Assembly (NCBI RefSeq): GCF_009674605.1
Contig: NZ_WKJO01000001.1
Coordinates: 1,550,001-1,614,000, forward strand
Length of the DNA stretch: 64,000 nucleotides
Source: Haloferax litoreum
GTDB taxonomy: Archaea > Halobacteriota > Halobacteria > Halobacteriales > Haloferacaceae
Direction: 5' to 3'
The notes under the pieces are model-generated. The model was not told the origin of the DNA. It did not search any database and saw only the letters and a list, made by a program, of their open reading frames with translations. Numbering within the stretch: the stretch's first letter is position 1; every line of letters begins with the position of its first letter. The position numbers were made by a program, and so were the translations under genes. Positions 1-8,012 of the stretch are shown here, piece by piece.

Positions 1-1020
1 CATCGAACTAATCGCCTCGTCGGCACGCTTGCGCTTGTAGGCGGCAAGCAGGCGGTCGAACTCCTCGTCTATCATCGCCTCGACCTGTTTCGCGGCCTGT
101 TCGCGCTGGGCCGCAGTCCGGTCGGTGACCGTCTCTAAGTCGTCGATGTCGTGGACGCGGACGCCGTCGACGTCGTCGGCGGCGGGGTCGACGTCGCGGG
201 GTTGTGCAATGTCGATGAGCATCGTCGCACCGGCCGCTTCGAGGTGTGCCGACTCGACGACGTAGTCTGGACTGCTCGTCGCTGTGATGACGATGTCGGC
301 GTCGACGAGCAACTCGCCGAGAGAGTCGAGTCCCGCGGCGGCGGTGATGCCCGGAATTTCGCGTGACAGATGCGCGGCGTGGGAGACGGTCCGGTTCGCG
401 ACGACCAACTCGGACACGTCGACGGACGCGAGTGCCTTTGCGGCGAGGGTGCCCATCTCGCCTGCGCCGACGACGAGGGCACGGGCGTCTTCGACGGGGT
501 GCCCCAGTTTCGAGCGAGCGAGTCTGACGGCGGCACTACCGAGCGAGACGGCACCTTCGTTGATGGCCGTCTCGTCGCGGGCGCGTTCGCCGACGTGGAT
601 GGCTTTCATCAGTGCGTCTTCGAGCATTGGCCCGATGCTCCCGGCGTCGTGGGCCGCCTCGAACGCGTCCTTGAGTTGCCCGAGAATCTGGTCTTCGCCG
701 AGGACGAGCGATTCGAGACCCGACGCCACCCGCATCAGGTGGCGAAGGCTCTCTTCGTGGTCCATGTGGCGGACGCTCCCGTCTCGAACGTCGGGTGCGA
801 AGTCTTCCAGCGCACGGCGTCCATGGGTGGCGTCGTCGGTGACGACGTAGGCTTCTGCCCGGTTACACGTCTGCAGCGAAAACGCCTCCGTGACGCCCTC
901 ACACGCGAGCAGTCGAGCGACGACCGTCTCGACGTCGTCGCTCGACGCGGATTCTATCTCCTGAACGCTCGCCCGGTCGTGGGCGACGCTCACACCAGAG
1001 ATGACACCCGCGTTTCTCAT
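1..1020 (-). CDS. hemA: glutamyl-tRNA reductase, C-terminus cut by the window edge
   Basis: Reduces glutamyl-tRNA to glutamate-1-semialdehyde, the first committed step of C5 tetrapyrrole synthesis in the cytoplasm. The N-terminus reads MRNAGVISGVSVAHDRAS; the catalytic cysteine is Cys52 in TCNR, and a GAGEMG nucleotide-binding loop follows near residue 180. The reading frame is open to base 1, so the C-terminal dimerisation region is only partly present and the stop codon lies outside. The ATG overlaps the stop of the sirC-like gene by 4 bp, which implies translational coupling in a three-gene heme operon. The identification is firm. Confidence 0.95.
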   Translation of the reverse strand, partial: MRNAGVISGVSVAHDRASVQEIESASSDDVETVVARLLACEGVTEAFSLQTCNRAEAYVVTDDATHGRRALEDFAPDVRDGSVRHMDHEESLRHLMRVASGLESLVLGEDQILGQLKDAFEAAHDAGSIGPMLEDALMKAIHVGERARDETAINEGAVSLGSAAVRLARSKLGHPVEDARALVVGAGEMGTLAAKALASVDVSELVVANRTVSHAAHLSREIPGITAAAGLDSLGELLVDADIVITATSSPDYVVESAHLEAAGATMLIDIAQPRDVDPAADDVDGVRVHDIDDLETVTDRTAAQREQAAKQVEAMIDEEFDRLLAAYKRKRADEAISSM

Positions 1021-1664
1021 GAATCACCTCGCATTGTGTCTGTAATCACGCGCGCTGCCTCTCGTCGGGGGTTTGTATCCGCACTACGTAAAGCCTTCCA
1101 AACCGACGGGTCGCGCACGACGGCGCGAATCGCGTCACGGCGTTCGGCCGGCGAGTGGTCCGCGTCTTTGAGTTCGTCGCGGAGGTCGGCCGTCAATTCG
1201 GCCATCGCGCCGGCACCGTCGAGTTCGGCCTCGATGCGCTCACGCAGGTACTTCGACAGGGCCGGACTCGACCCGCCGGTTGTGATGGCCACGGACACAT
1301 CCCCGTCGTCCACGGTGGCGGGGACGACGACGCTCCCGGCCTCTCGTTCGCCGCTACGGTCTGCGCGGTTGACCAGCACGCCCCGTTCGCGGGCCGAGTC
1401 GACGATGGCGTCGTTCACCGCGGAATCGTTCGTCGCCGCGACGGCGAGTGCCGGGTCGAACCGGTCGAACCACTCGGAGATGTCGTCGGGTGCCGGGGCC
1501 GCACGCACGAGTTCGGCGTCGCCGAAGTCCCGGTCTGCGAACTCGGGGCTCACGACGACGGTCTGGGTCTCGCGGGCGAATCGCCGGGCTTTGCGGGCAC
1601 CGACAGGTCCACCTCCGAACACGAGGATGGTCTCGCCGGACAGGTCGTGAACCAGTGGAATCAT
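1017..1664 (-). CDS. precorrin-2 dehydrogenase / siroheme synthase N-domain protein
   Basis: 215 residues, matching the size of stand-alone SirC/Met8-like proteins. The N-terminal Rossmann fold begins MIPLVHDLSGETILVFGGG, with GGGPVGARKA as the NAD-binding loop, followed by the dimerisation and helical regions. It oxidises precorrin-2 to sirohydrochlorin and may also insert iron. It starts one base after the stop of the ahbAB-like gene and overlaps hemA, so the three genes are probably one transcript supplying siroheme to the alternative heme route. Chelatase activity cannot be judged from sequence alone. A symbol such as sirC would suit but is left blank. Confidence 0.88.
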   Translation of the reverse strand: MIPLVHDLSGETILVFGGGPVGARKARRFARETQTVVVSPEFADRDFGDAELVRAAPAPDDISEWFDRFDPALAVAATNDSAVNDAIVDSARERGVLVNRADRSGEREAGSVVVPATVDDGDVSVAITTGGSSPALSKYLRERIEAELDGAGAMAELTADLRDELKDADHSPAERRDAIRAVVRDPSVWKALRSADTNPRREAARVITDTMRGDS

Positions 1665-1665
1665 C

Positions 1666-2727
1666 TCACTCCGTGTTGGCGTCTGCTCGCTCGTCCAGTC
1701 TGATACCGGTCTTCTTCAAGATTCGGGTCGAGAACAACGTGTCCCAGTCGTCGTCACCGACCTCCCAGTGTTCACTCATGACCTCACGGACGCGCTCGAC
1801 GCGGGCGTCGCTCTCTGCTTTCGACCGGCCGTGGGTCATCGCGAAGAAGTTGTACGGCCAGACGCCCTCGTGTCGTGGCCGGCGGTAACAGTGGGTGACG
1901 AAGTCGAGCGAGGCGATTTCCGGGCCAACCTCCATCACGATGTCGTCGGGGACGTTCCAGACCGTCATCCCGTTCTCGCTGTACCCGAGGGCGTAGTGGT
2001 TCGGGATGACGCCGACGCGGCGGACCTTCCCTTCGACGTCGAAGCGTTTGATGGTCTCGACGACCCACGCGGTGTCCTGTCCGAGGGCGTCGGCGACGTC
2101 GGCGTACGGCGTCTCCGTGACCGGCAGACCGCCCTGAATCTCTAAGACCAAGTCGCGCTCGTCCGGGGTGAGCATGCGCTCGTCGGACGGTTCGACGTCG
2201 GGACCGAGGTGTGAGAGGTCGAGGTCACCGTCGGAGATGGGGCCGTCGAGGAGGAACTTCGCGCCGACGTGGAACTCGTGGCGTTTGGGCATGTTGTACG
2301 TCGGTTGCCCCGTCTCCGCCTCTATCTCGCCGAGTACCTCGTCGACACGTGATTCCGTGGCGACGGAGACGACGAACCACATGTTGAGGTGTGGGTGTTC
2401 TCGCTCGTAGTTGTGTGCGACCTCTCGGTGGGCGTTGACCTGCTCGGCCACGTCGTCGAATCGCTCCGGCGGGGCGTGCATGGCGACGAGCGTCGCCGTC
2501 CCGCCAATCTCTTCCGCGTTGACGAGTGCGCCGAACCGCGAGAGGATGCCTTCGTCGTCCAGTTCACGGATACGCCGACAGAGTTCCGACGCCGTCACGT
2601 CTACGCCGCGGTCACGGAGCGCCTCCGCTGCGGGTTCGAATGGACGTTCGACGACGGGGAATCCACCCTGAAAGGCGTTGACGATGGCGCGGTCGAGATG
2701 AGAGAGGTCCGCGTCCGCCTGTATCAT
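1666..2727 (-). CDS. ahbAB: fused siroheme decarboxylase AhbA-AhbB (Lrp/AsnC fold)
   Basis: 353 residues made of two Lrp/AsnC-like modules in tandem, each an N-terminal winged helix plus a ferredoxin-like domain. Module 1 spans roughly residues 1-165 and ends in the YNMPKRHEFHVG segment; module 2 spans roughly 180-335 and carries CYRRPRHEGVWPYNFF. In AhbA/AhbB these His/Tyr/Arg-rich segments bind siroheme and remove its acetate carboxyls to give didecarboxysiroheme. AhbA and AhbB are separate proteins in many archaea and sulfate reducers; here one polypeptide holds both halves. First gene of the heme operon. An Lrp-type regulator is less likely, given the operon and these motifs. Confidence 0.88.
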   Translation of the reverse strand: MIQADADLSHLDRAIVNAFQGGFPVVERPFEPAAEALRDRGVDVTASELCRRIRELDDEGILSRFGALVNAEEIGGTATLVAMHAPPERFDDVAEQVNAHREVAHNYEREHPHLNMWFVVSVATESRVDEVLGEIEAETGQPTYNMPKRHEFHVGAKFLLDGPISDGDLDLSHLGPDVEPSDERMLTPDERDLVLEIQGGLPVTETPYADVADALGQDTAWVVETIKRFDVEGKVRRVGVIPNHYALGYSENGMTVWNVPDDIVMEVGPEIASLDFVTHCYRRPRHEGVWPYNFFAMTHGRSKAESDARVERVREVMSEHWEVGDDDWDTLFSTRILKKTGIRLDERADANTE

Positions 2728-2864
2728 GGGCGTGACTCAGGATGCGAAGGGAATAAACGACTCGCTTATTCTCACGGGTGTGAGACGGCCTATTCGGTCG
2801 CTGACGAGTCTGTCAGGCCGAAATTCCGGTTATTCGGTGTTCGAAAAAGTACGGTAAAACGCGT

Positions 2865-3263
2865 TCAGGGAACGGGCGTGACGCGGTCGACGTGGTCCAG
2901 TGCTTCGAGGTTCTCGACGATGGCGTCGTGGTCGGCCGTCGCCTCGTAGTAGAACACGAGGTCGAAGGTCCCCTCACGGAGGAGTTGCTGGCACTCCCAG
3001 ACGAACTCGTCGTCCTCGACGCTGAGGCCCTGGAACTGGTTCGAGGAGAAGTCGGTGTCGTCGTTGCCGGCGTAAATCCACGCGTCGCCCTTGTCTGCGT
3101 GTTCGGAGATGACGTCGTTGATTGCGACGGTCAGTTCCTGCATCTCGAGGTCCTCGCGACCGCTGAGAGTCGTGTGGACGATAGCGCCGACCAACTCGAT
3201 GTCACCCGGTTCGAGCAGTGCGAGCGTCCGCTTGTAGAGGTCGTCGTCGATGGTCTCGCTCAT
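2865..3263 (-). CDS. DUF5778 family haloarchaeal protein
   Basis: Small acidic soluble protein of 132 residues beginning MSETIDDDLYKRTLALLEPG; an ATG two codons upstream (3269) is the alternative start. It matches my memory of the haloarchaea-restricted DUF5778 family. No catalytic motif, membrane segment or signal peptide is visible. The C-terminal half (FDLVFYYEATADHDAIVENL) suggests an alpha/beta fold. It is transcribed away from the cis-prenyltransferase gene at 3405, sharing a 141-bp divergent promoter region. Function unknown. Confidence 0.8.
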   Translation of the reverse strand: MSETIDDDLYKRTLALLEPGDIELVGAIVHTTLSGREDLEMQELTVAINDVISEHADKGDAWIYAGNDDTDFSSNQFQGLSVEDDEFVWECQQLLREGTFDLVFYYEATADHDAIVENLEALDHVDRVTPVP

Positions 3264-3404
3264 GGTCATCTCTTCTCGGGGAGGTACAAACGGATGGCGA
3301 TTCGTCGGTCAGATTCCTCTCGCAGTCGTCGTCACTCCGGCATCCGTTCTGCCCGACCGAGACGACCCACAAGACACATAGGCTCTGCATGCAACGAAAG
3401 GGAC

Positions 3405-4334
3405 ATGTTCGGGTGGGTCCGACGCGGCTTTCGACGCGCCTACGAGCGGGTGCTCTCTCGGGAAATCGACGACGGACCGACGCACGTCGCTATCATCCAA
3501 GACGGAAACCGCCGTTACGCGAGAAAGCAGGGTGACGACGCACCCGACGGTCACCGCGCGGGTGCACAGACCACAGAGAACGTCCTCGACTGGTGTGAGG
3601 AACTCGGCATCGAGGAGTTGACGCTGTACGCGTTCTCGACCGAGAACTTCGAGCGCCCTCCACACGAGCGCGAACCCCTCTTCGACCTCTTCGAGGACAA
3701 GTTGTACGAGTTCGCCGACGCCGAACGCGTCCACGACCGAGAAGTCGCCGTCCGCGCAATCGGGGAGGTGGACATGCTCCCCGAACGTGTCCGCGACGCC
3801 ATCGACTACGCCGAGTCACAGACCGGTGACTACGACAGTTTCACGCTCAACATCGCCCTCGCGTACGGCGGCCGAGCAGAACTGCTCAGTGCCGCCCGTG
3901 ACGTGTGCCGCGACGTCGAATCCGGCGTCCTCTCCCCCGACGACGTAGACGTCGAAGCGGTCGACCGCCACCTCTCGCGGCAACCCGTCCGCGACGTTGA
4001 CCTCATCATCCGCACCGGCGGCGACGAACGAACGTCGAACTTCCTGCCGTGGCACGCCAACGGGAACGAAGCGGCCGTCTACTTCTGTGCACCCTACTGG
4101 CCGGAGTTCTCGAAGATAGACCTGCTCCGCGGCATTCGGACCTACGAGTCGCGCGAGAAGTCGTGGCAACGGACGCGAACCGAACGCGCCGTCGCACTCG
4201 TCCGGGCCGTCGCGGAAGTCGAGTTCGAAGACGCCCGTGCTGTCGCGGGTCGCCTCCGCGAGCAACTGCCGTCGTCGGGTGCCGACGAGGTGTCTGCCGA
4301 GTTGGCGAAGCGGACCGACGAGACGGCGGACTGA
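3405..4334 (+). CDS. uppS: cis-prenyltransferase catalytic subunit (undecaprenyl/polyprenyl diphosphate synthase family)
   Basis: 309 residues. Elongates an allylic diphosphate with isopentenyl diphosphate to build the polyprenyl carrier used in N-glycosylation. Conserved region I is HVAIIQDGNRRYARKQG with catalytic Asp33 and the DGNRRYA form typical of archaea and eukaryotes; LTLYAFSTENF and LIIRTGGDERTSNFLPW are also present. The usual WQ..Y.E segment is altered to WHANGNEA, and there is no RxG motif at the C-terminus, which instead ends in an acidic tail. The ATG at 3405 was chosen because it opens MFGWVRRGFRRAYER, as in haloarchaeal homologues as I remember them; the frame is open further upstream. 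A second family member without the Asp lies at 5945-6649. Confidence 0.93.
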   Translation: MFGWVRRGFRRAYERVLSREIDDGPTHVAIIQDGNRRYARKQGDDAPDGHRAGAQTTENVLDWCEELGIEELTLYAFSTENFERPPHEREPLFDLFEDKLYEFADAERVHDREVAVRAIGEVDMLPERVRDAIDYAESQTGDYDSFTLNIALAYGGRAELLSAARDVCRDVESGVLSPDDVDVEAVDRHLSRQPVRDVDLIIRTGGDERTSNFLPWHANGNEAAVYFCAPYWPEFSKIDLLRGIRTYESREKSWQRTRTERAVALVRAVAEVEFEDARAVAGRLREQLPSSGADEVSAELAKRTDETAD

Positions 4335-4361
4335 GGGTCGTCGAAAACGGATTCTCCAGCG

Positions 4362-5726
4362 TTATTCGTCGCCCTGTGCCGCGCCGGCGTCGACGACGCG
4401 GCCGTAGAACAGAATCGCGTCGGTCGGTTTGTCGCGGATACAGAACAGGAACGGCCGGTCGAACCGGAGTTCGCCCCACGACGGGGGCAGTGACACTTCC
4501 ATGACGACTGCCGTCGCCGCCGCCGCCTCGGTTCCGTCTTCGTCCACGGAGACGAACGACTTGTGGAACACCTCGTCGACGAAGAGGCCACCGCCACCGT
4601 CTTCGACCATGCCACTGAAATCCGCGCCGGGGCCGAATGCGACGGGCATGCCGAGGTCCGAGAGCGCCGTCGACAACTGGACTTCCGTCTCGAACTCGAA
4701 CTTGGGCAACGCGAGTGTTCCCCTGGCGTCGCTCATCACGTCGAAGAGGCCAAACAACCGGTCGGCGGTGAGGTTCTGCTCGAACGACTCGAACTCGCCT
4801 TCGTCGGGGAGAATCAGCACCATCGACACCTCTTCTCCGATGTACGGCAACTCGACGGCCTGCGCGCCGGGTACCGACGCATAATTCAGCCGAGAGAACT
4901 CGTGGTGCATGAGCGGAACCGTCGATTCGGTGCCGTCCAGTGCGGTGAAGGTTCCCTCCTCGGTGTTTTCGGGGTCGAACTTGTGCAACCAACTCGCCAT
5001 GAAGTAGATGGCGTTAGTGAGCACGAGGATCGTCTGCGGGGTGATGGCGTCCGCCGGGAGCAGGTCTTCGATTCGGTCTTCGGTCTGGTCGGCGACCCAC
5101 TCGTTGATTCGCTCACGTTCGCCGTTCGGGTCGCCGCCGAAGTCCGCCCGGCGAAGGCCTGCGCCGTAATTCTCCTCTAAGAGTGCGAGGTAATCCTCGG
5201 AGAACGGGTAGTCCTCTTGCCCCCACAGTGCGTTCGCCACGGCCAACTGGAAGGCGTCGACTTCCGTGTCGTCGAAGCGGTCCGTGGTCGTCGCTCGACT
5301 GTCGAGTTCGGCTTGGAGGTCGGAAAAGGCAGGATGCACCTCCTCGCCGAGCGTGTAGTGGAGTGTCTCTTCCATCTGTTCGCGAGTGTCGCCGCGAGCG
5401 CCGGCGTAGGTCATCGCCAGCGCGACGGAGATGCTGTACGGCGAGAGGAACTGGTTGCTACCCGTTTTGGCCGCCAGATGGTTGTGCAGTTCGAGGGCGA
5501 ACGCGGCGTTCCCGGACGCGAGCGCGGCGAGTCGTTCGTCGTTGACGTTCGGTGACCCAGTCGGTGGTTCCTCTGTCGGCGTGTCTGTCGACGTCTCGGT
5601 CGGGGTATCTGTGGTGGGCGGTGCGGTCGTGTCCGTTTCGGGCGGGGACCCACCGTCGCCCGTACACCCTGCCACTGTCGCGGCGGCGAGGGCACCCGAG
5701 AGCGCGAGGAGTTCGCGACGCTTCAT
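4362..5726 (-). CDS. serpin-family protease inhibitor, Tat lipoprotein
   Basis: 454 residues. The N-terminus MKRRELLALSGALAAATVAGC combines a twin-arginine signal with a lipobox ending at Cys21; a Thr/Pro/Glu-rich linker follows to about residue 60, then a full serpin domain. Hallmarks are INEWVADQTEDRIEDLLP, LTNAIYFMASWLHKF and the C-terminal FDRPFLFCIRD. The reactive-centre hinge at about 396-405 reads EDGTEAAAAT, the small-residue pattern of inhibitory serpins; the scissile bond should lie in EVSLPP, with Val or Ser at P1. It is probably anchored outside the cell and aimed at a subtilisin- or elastase-like protease. The longer frame upstream of this ATG is rejected because the signal peptide would be internal. 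Confidence 0.93.
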   Translation of the reverse strand: MKRRELLALSGALAAATVAGCTGDGGSPPETDTTAPPTTDTPTETSTDTPTEEPPTGSPNVNDERLAALASGNAAFALELHNHLAAKTGSNQFLSPYSISVALAMTYAGARGDTREQMEETLHYTLGEEVHPAFSDLQAELDSRATTTDRFDDTEVDAFQLAVANALWGQEDYPFSEDYLALLEENYGAGLRRADFGGDPNGERERINEWVADQTEDRIEDLLPADAITPQTILVLTNAIYFMASWLHKFDPENTEEGTFTALDGTESTVPLMHHEFSRLNYASVPGAQAVELPYIGEEVSMVLILPDEGEFESFEQNLTADRLFGLFDVMSDARGTLALPKFEFETEVQLSTALSDLGMPVAFGPGADFSGMVEDGGGGLFVDEVFHKSFVSVDEDGTEAAAATAVVMEVSLPPSWGELRFDRPFLFCIRDKPTDAILFYGRVVDAGAAQGDE

Positions 5727-5768
5727 GTCGGAACGTTCACACAGTCGACAATATGTTTTCTGTAAGCC

Positions 5769-5782
5769 CAAACGGTCGTTTG
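5769..5782. promoter_or_regulatory. 14-bp palindrome upstream of the serpin gene
   Basis: CAAACG-GT-CGTTTG, two perfect 6-bp arms around GT, centred about 50 bp upstream of the serpin ATG. An AT-rich stretch (5750-5758) that could hold the TATA box lies between it and the start. Position and symmetry fit a regulator binding site; which protein binds is unknown. Confidence 0.4.
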
Positions 5783-5804
5783 AGTCACGGGCGGGCGCCT
5801 AAAA

Positions 5805-5966
5805 CCCGTGTCAGCACAGCTATCACGTGGTTTGGACTATCGTCCAAATTTCTGTTCCACCCTTCGGGCGCAACAGCGTTCGGACGGTTCGCTCGCGCTT
5901 ACCGTCCAAATCTCCGTATCGGCATAGCCGCCACGTGGTTCGCCCTACCGGCCGAACCTCCGCTGT
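5805..5966. repeat. diverged tandem repeat with hairpins between serpin and UppS-like genes
   Basis: A block centred on CACGTGGTT occurs at 5824 and again at 5932 (period 108 bp). Similarity extends on both sides: CGT.TC.GCA.AGC before it, and a CTAxCG-G/TCC core followed by CTGT after it. The first copy holds a perfect hairpin TTTGGAC-TATC-GTCCAAA (5831-5848); between the copies lies GGACGGT (5882-5888) with ACCGTCC (5901-5907). The second copy runs into the stop codon region of the cis-prenyltransferase-like gene. It may be a bidirectional terminator or the remains of a mobile repeat. Confidence 0.4.
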
Positions 5967-6649
5967 CTGTCCTGATAGTCCCGCAACGCCCGCAGGAAGT
6001 CGCGCTTCCGGAAGTCACGCCAGTTCACGTCGGTGAAGTACAGTTCCGCGTAGACCGACTGCCAAATCATGAAGTCGGAGAGGCGTTCGGCACCCGTCTT
6101 GACGACGAAGTCGGGTTCGTCGGGGAACACCAGTCGCTCTTCGATGTCGGTGCCGTCGATGTCGTCGGGGTCCAACTCGCCGGCGTCGACTTCTTCGGCG
6201 AGCGAACGGACGACGGCGGCGAACTCGCGTTTCCCGCCGAGGCCGATGTTGACCTGTACGGGAGCGTCGGCGCGTTCGGTGTCACCGGGTTCGCGGACGG
6301 CGATGGGGTACGGTGTATCGAGTTCGCGGAGTTCACGAGAGAGCGTCGGGACGACTGCCTCGTCGAGGACACTCACCGAGACGGTGACGCGTTCGGTCCC
6401 GTACTCGAACGCCCAGCGGATGGCGTCTTCGAGTTTGGCGTACGCACCCTGTTCTAACAGGTCGCGCTCGGTGATGACGAGGGCGACGTGCTCGGGTGCC
6501 GCCGTGTCGTCGAGGCGGAATCGGAGGGCGAGGTAGTAGTCGTACAGTCCCACGGAGGTCTGTACACGCGCCGACGTTTCTAACGCTTCGGGTTCGGCGT
6601 GATGTGCGGGTGTGCGGGTCGTCAGACGCGGGAGGAGCGTTCGAGTCAC
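5945..6649 (-). CDS. non-catalytic cis-prenyltransferase-like subunit (NgBR/Nus1-like)
   Basis: 234 residues from a GTG start (VTRTLLPRL). The protein aligns with undecaprenyl diphosphate synthases over most of its length, but region I, HVALVITERD (54-63), has Thr60 where the catalytic Asp should be, and the STEN motif has become SVLDE. Region V is kept: VKTGAERLSDFMIWQ, AELYFTD and DFRKRDFLRALRDYQ, and the last residues are RRFGR, so an RxG motif (RFG, 231-233) sits at the extreme C-terminus. Known heteromeric cis-prenyltransferases pair exactly such an Asp-less, RxG-bearing subunit with a catalytic one, here probably the protein at 3405-4334. Divergent from the DUF92 gene, with only 43 bp between the two GTG starts. 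Confidence 0.85.
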   Translation of the reverse strand: MTRTLLPRLTTRTPAHHAEPEALETSARVQTSVGLYDYYLALRFRLDDTAAPEHVALVITERDLLEQGAYAKLEDAIRWAFEYGTERVTVSVSVLDEAVVPTLSRELRELDTPYPIAVREPGDTERADAPVQVNIGLGGKREFAAVVRSLAEEVDAGELDPDDIDGTDIEERLVFPDEPDFVVKTGAERLSDFMIWQSVYAELYFTDVNWRDFRKRDFLRALRDYQDRQRRFGR

Positions 6650-6692
6650 CGATGTCGGGAGGGTTAAGTGCGAGTCGGGGATACCGAACGAT

Positions 6693-8012
6693 GTGACTTC
6701 CACACTACGGCGAGCGGGTGGATTCGCGGTCGTCGGGACGCTGGCCCTCGCGGCCCCTAGTCTCGGCGCTGCCGCGTTCGCACCTTTCGCCGCAGTCGCG
6801 CTCTTGGCGGCCTTCGTCATCGACGACGGGCCGCTCTTCGAGCTGTTCGCCCGCCCCGGCGACCGGGAGGACGGCCGCCTCAACGGGTTGGCCGGCTTTT
6901 CGCTCGCCGCGACCGGGTTGGCGCTTCTGGCGACGGTCCCACGGGAACGGATGCCCCTCACGGTGTTCGTCGCAACCGTGCTGATACTCGCCTACGGGAA
7001 CCTCGGAGCGCGACTGGTGGATACGCGATTCGACGACGAGTTCCTCCACTCTGCCGGGTTCGTGGCCGCCGGCATCCTCGCCGGGACAGTCGGACAGGCA
7101 ACCGTCGTGAGTCTCACCGGCGACCCGATGGACCTCGCCCGGTTCACCTTCGTCGCCGCACTCGGTGCACTCGTCGCGGCACTCCTCCGGTCTGCGCTCT
7201 ACGAACGCGACGACCCCGTCGTCATGCTCACCGTGGGAATTGCACTGTGGGGCGTCGACTGGTTGGCCGGTCCCATCACGCCCACACAGACCGGCGTCTC
7301 GCTGTTGTTGACTGTCGCACTCGGCTACGCCGCCTACGCACTCGGAACCGCCTCCGTCGCCGGCATGATTACTGGCGTGCTTCTCTTGCTCGTCGCCGTC
7401 GGGTTCGGTGGGTTCGGGTGGGCTCTCGCCCTCGCCTCGTTCTTCGGCATCGGCGCACTCGCGACCAAGTTCCGCTACGACCGAAAAGCCGAACGCGGCG
7501 TCGCCGAAGACAACGAGGGGGCGCGCGGCACGGGGAACGTGCTCGGCAACTCGGCCGTCTCGCTCCTCGCCGTCGTCGGGTTCGCCGCGATGGAGACGAT
7601 TGGACACCAACTCGGTAGCGACCTGTTCGTCCTCGCGTTCGCCGGGTCTGTCGCGGCCGCGATGAGCGACACACTCTCCAGCGAAATCGGTGGCCTGTTC
7701 GACAACCCTCGACTCATCACGTCGCTCAGGCGCGTCCCGCCGGGAACCGACGGTGCGGTCACGTGGCAGGGCGAACTCGCAGGCATCGTCGGCGCGGGAC
7801 TCGTCGCCGGTATCGCGTACGTGTCGCTTCCGCTCCCGATTCCGAATTCGGCGGCGGCGGTCGCAATTCTCGTGGGCGGCGTCGTCGGCATGACTGTCGA
7901 TAGTCTCCTCGGTGCAACCGTCGAGGGTGCCGGCCTCGGCAATCAGGCGGTCAACTTCCTCATGACGCTCGGCGGTGCGTTGGGTGCGGTCGTCGCGTGG
8001 ATTCCACTGTGA
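6693..8012 (+). CDS. DUF92 family integral membrane protein (phytol/polyprenol-kinase-like)
   Basis: 439 residues with roughly nine to ten hydrophobic segments. The conserved C-terminal half carries ALATKFRYDRKAERGVAE, ARGTGNVLGNSAVS, AMSDTLSSEIG and the VSWxG-like TWQGELAGIVGAG, which place it in DUF92 (TMEM19/VTE6 relatives, some of which phosphorylate phytyl phosphate with CTP). The archaeal role is not established; a prenol or prenyl-phosphate kinase is a fair guess because two cis-prenyltransferase-family genes are adjacent. The GTG start at 6693 is preferred over the ATG at 6612, which would overlap the divergent gene. Confidence 0.85.
   Translation: MTSTLRRAGGFAVVGTLALAAPSLGAAAFAPFAAVALLAAFVIDDGPLFELFARPGDREDGRLNGLAGFSLAATGLALLATVPRERMPLTVFVATVLILAYGNLGARLVDTRFDDEFLHSAGFVAAGILAGTVGQATVVSLTGDPMDLARFTFVAALGALVAALLRSALYERDDPVVMLTVGIALWGVDWLAGPITPTQTGVSLLLTVALGYAAYALGTASVAGMITGVLLLLVAVGFGGFGWALALASFFGIGALATKFRYDRKAERGVAEDNEGARGTGNVLGNSAVSLLAVVGFAAMETIGHQLGSDLFVLAFAGSVAAAMSDTLSSEIGGLFDNPRLITSLRRVPPGTDGAVTWQGELAGIVGAGLVAGIAYVSLPLPIPNSAAAVAILVGGVVGMTVDSLLGATVEGAGLGNQAVNFLMTLGGALGAVVAWIPL

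Noticed and set aside
1017-1703. Long plus-strand frames across the heme genes
   Set aside because: Open reading arises from GC-rich third positions opposite real genes; the translated products are Arg/Ser-rich and match no family.
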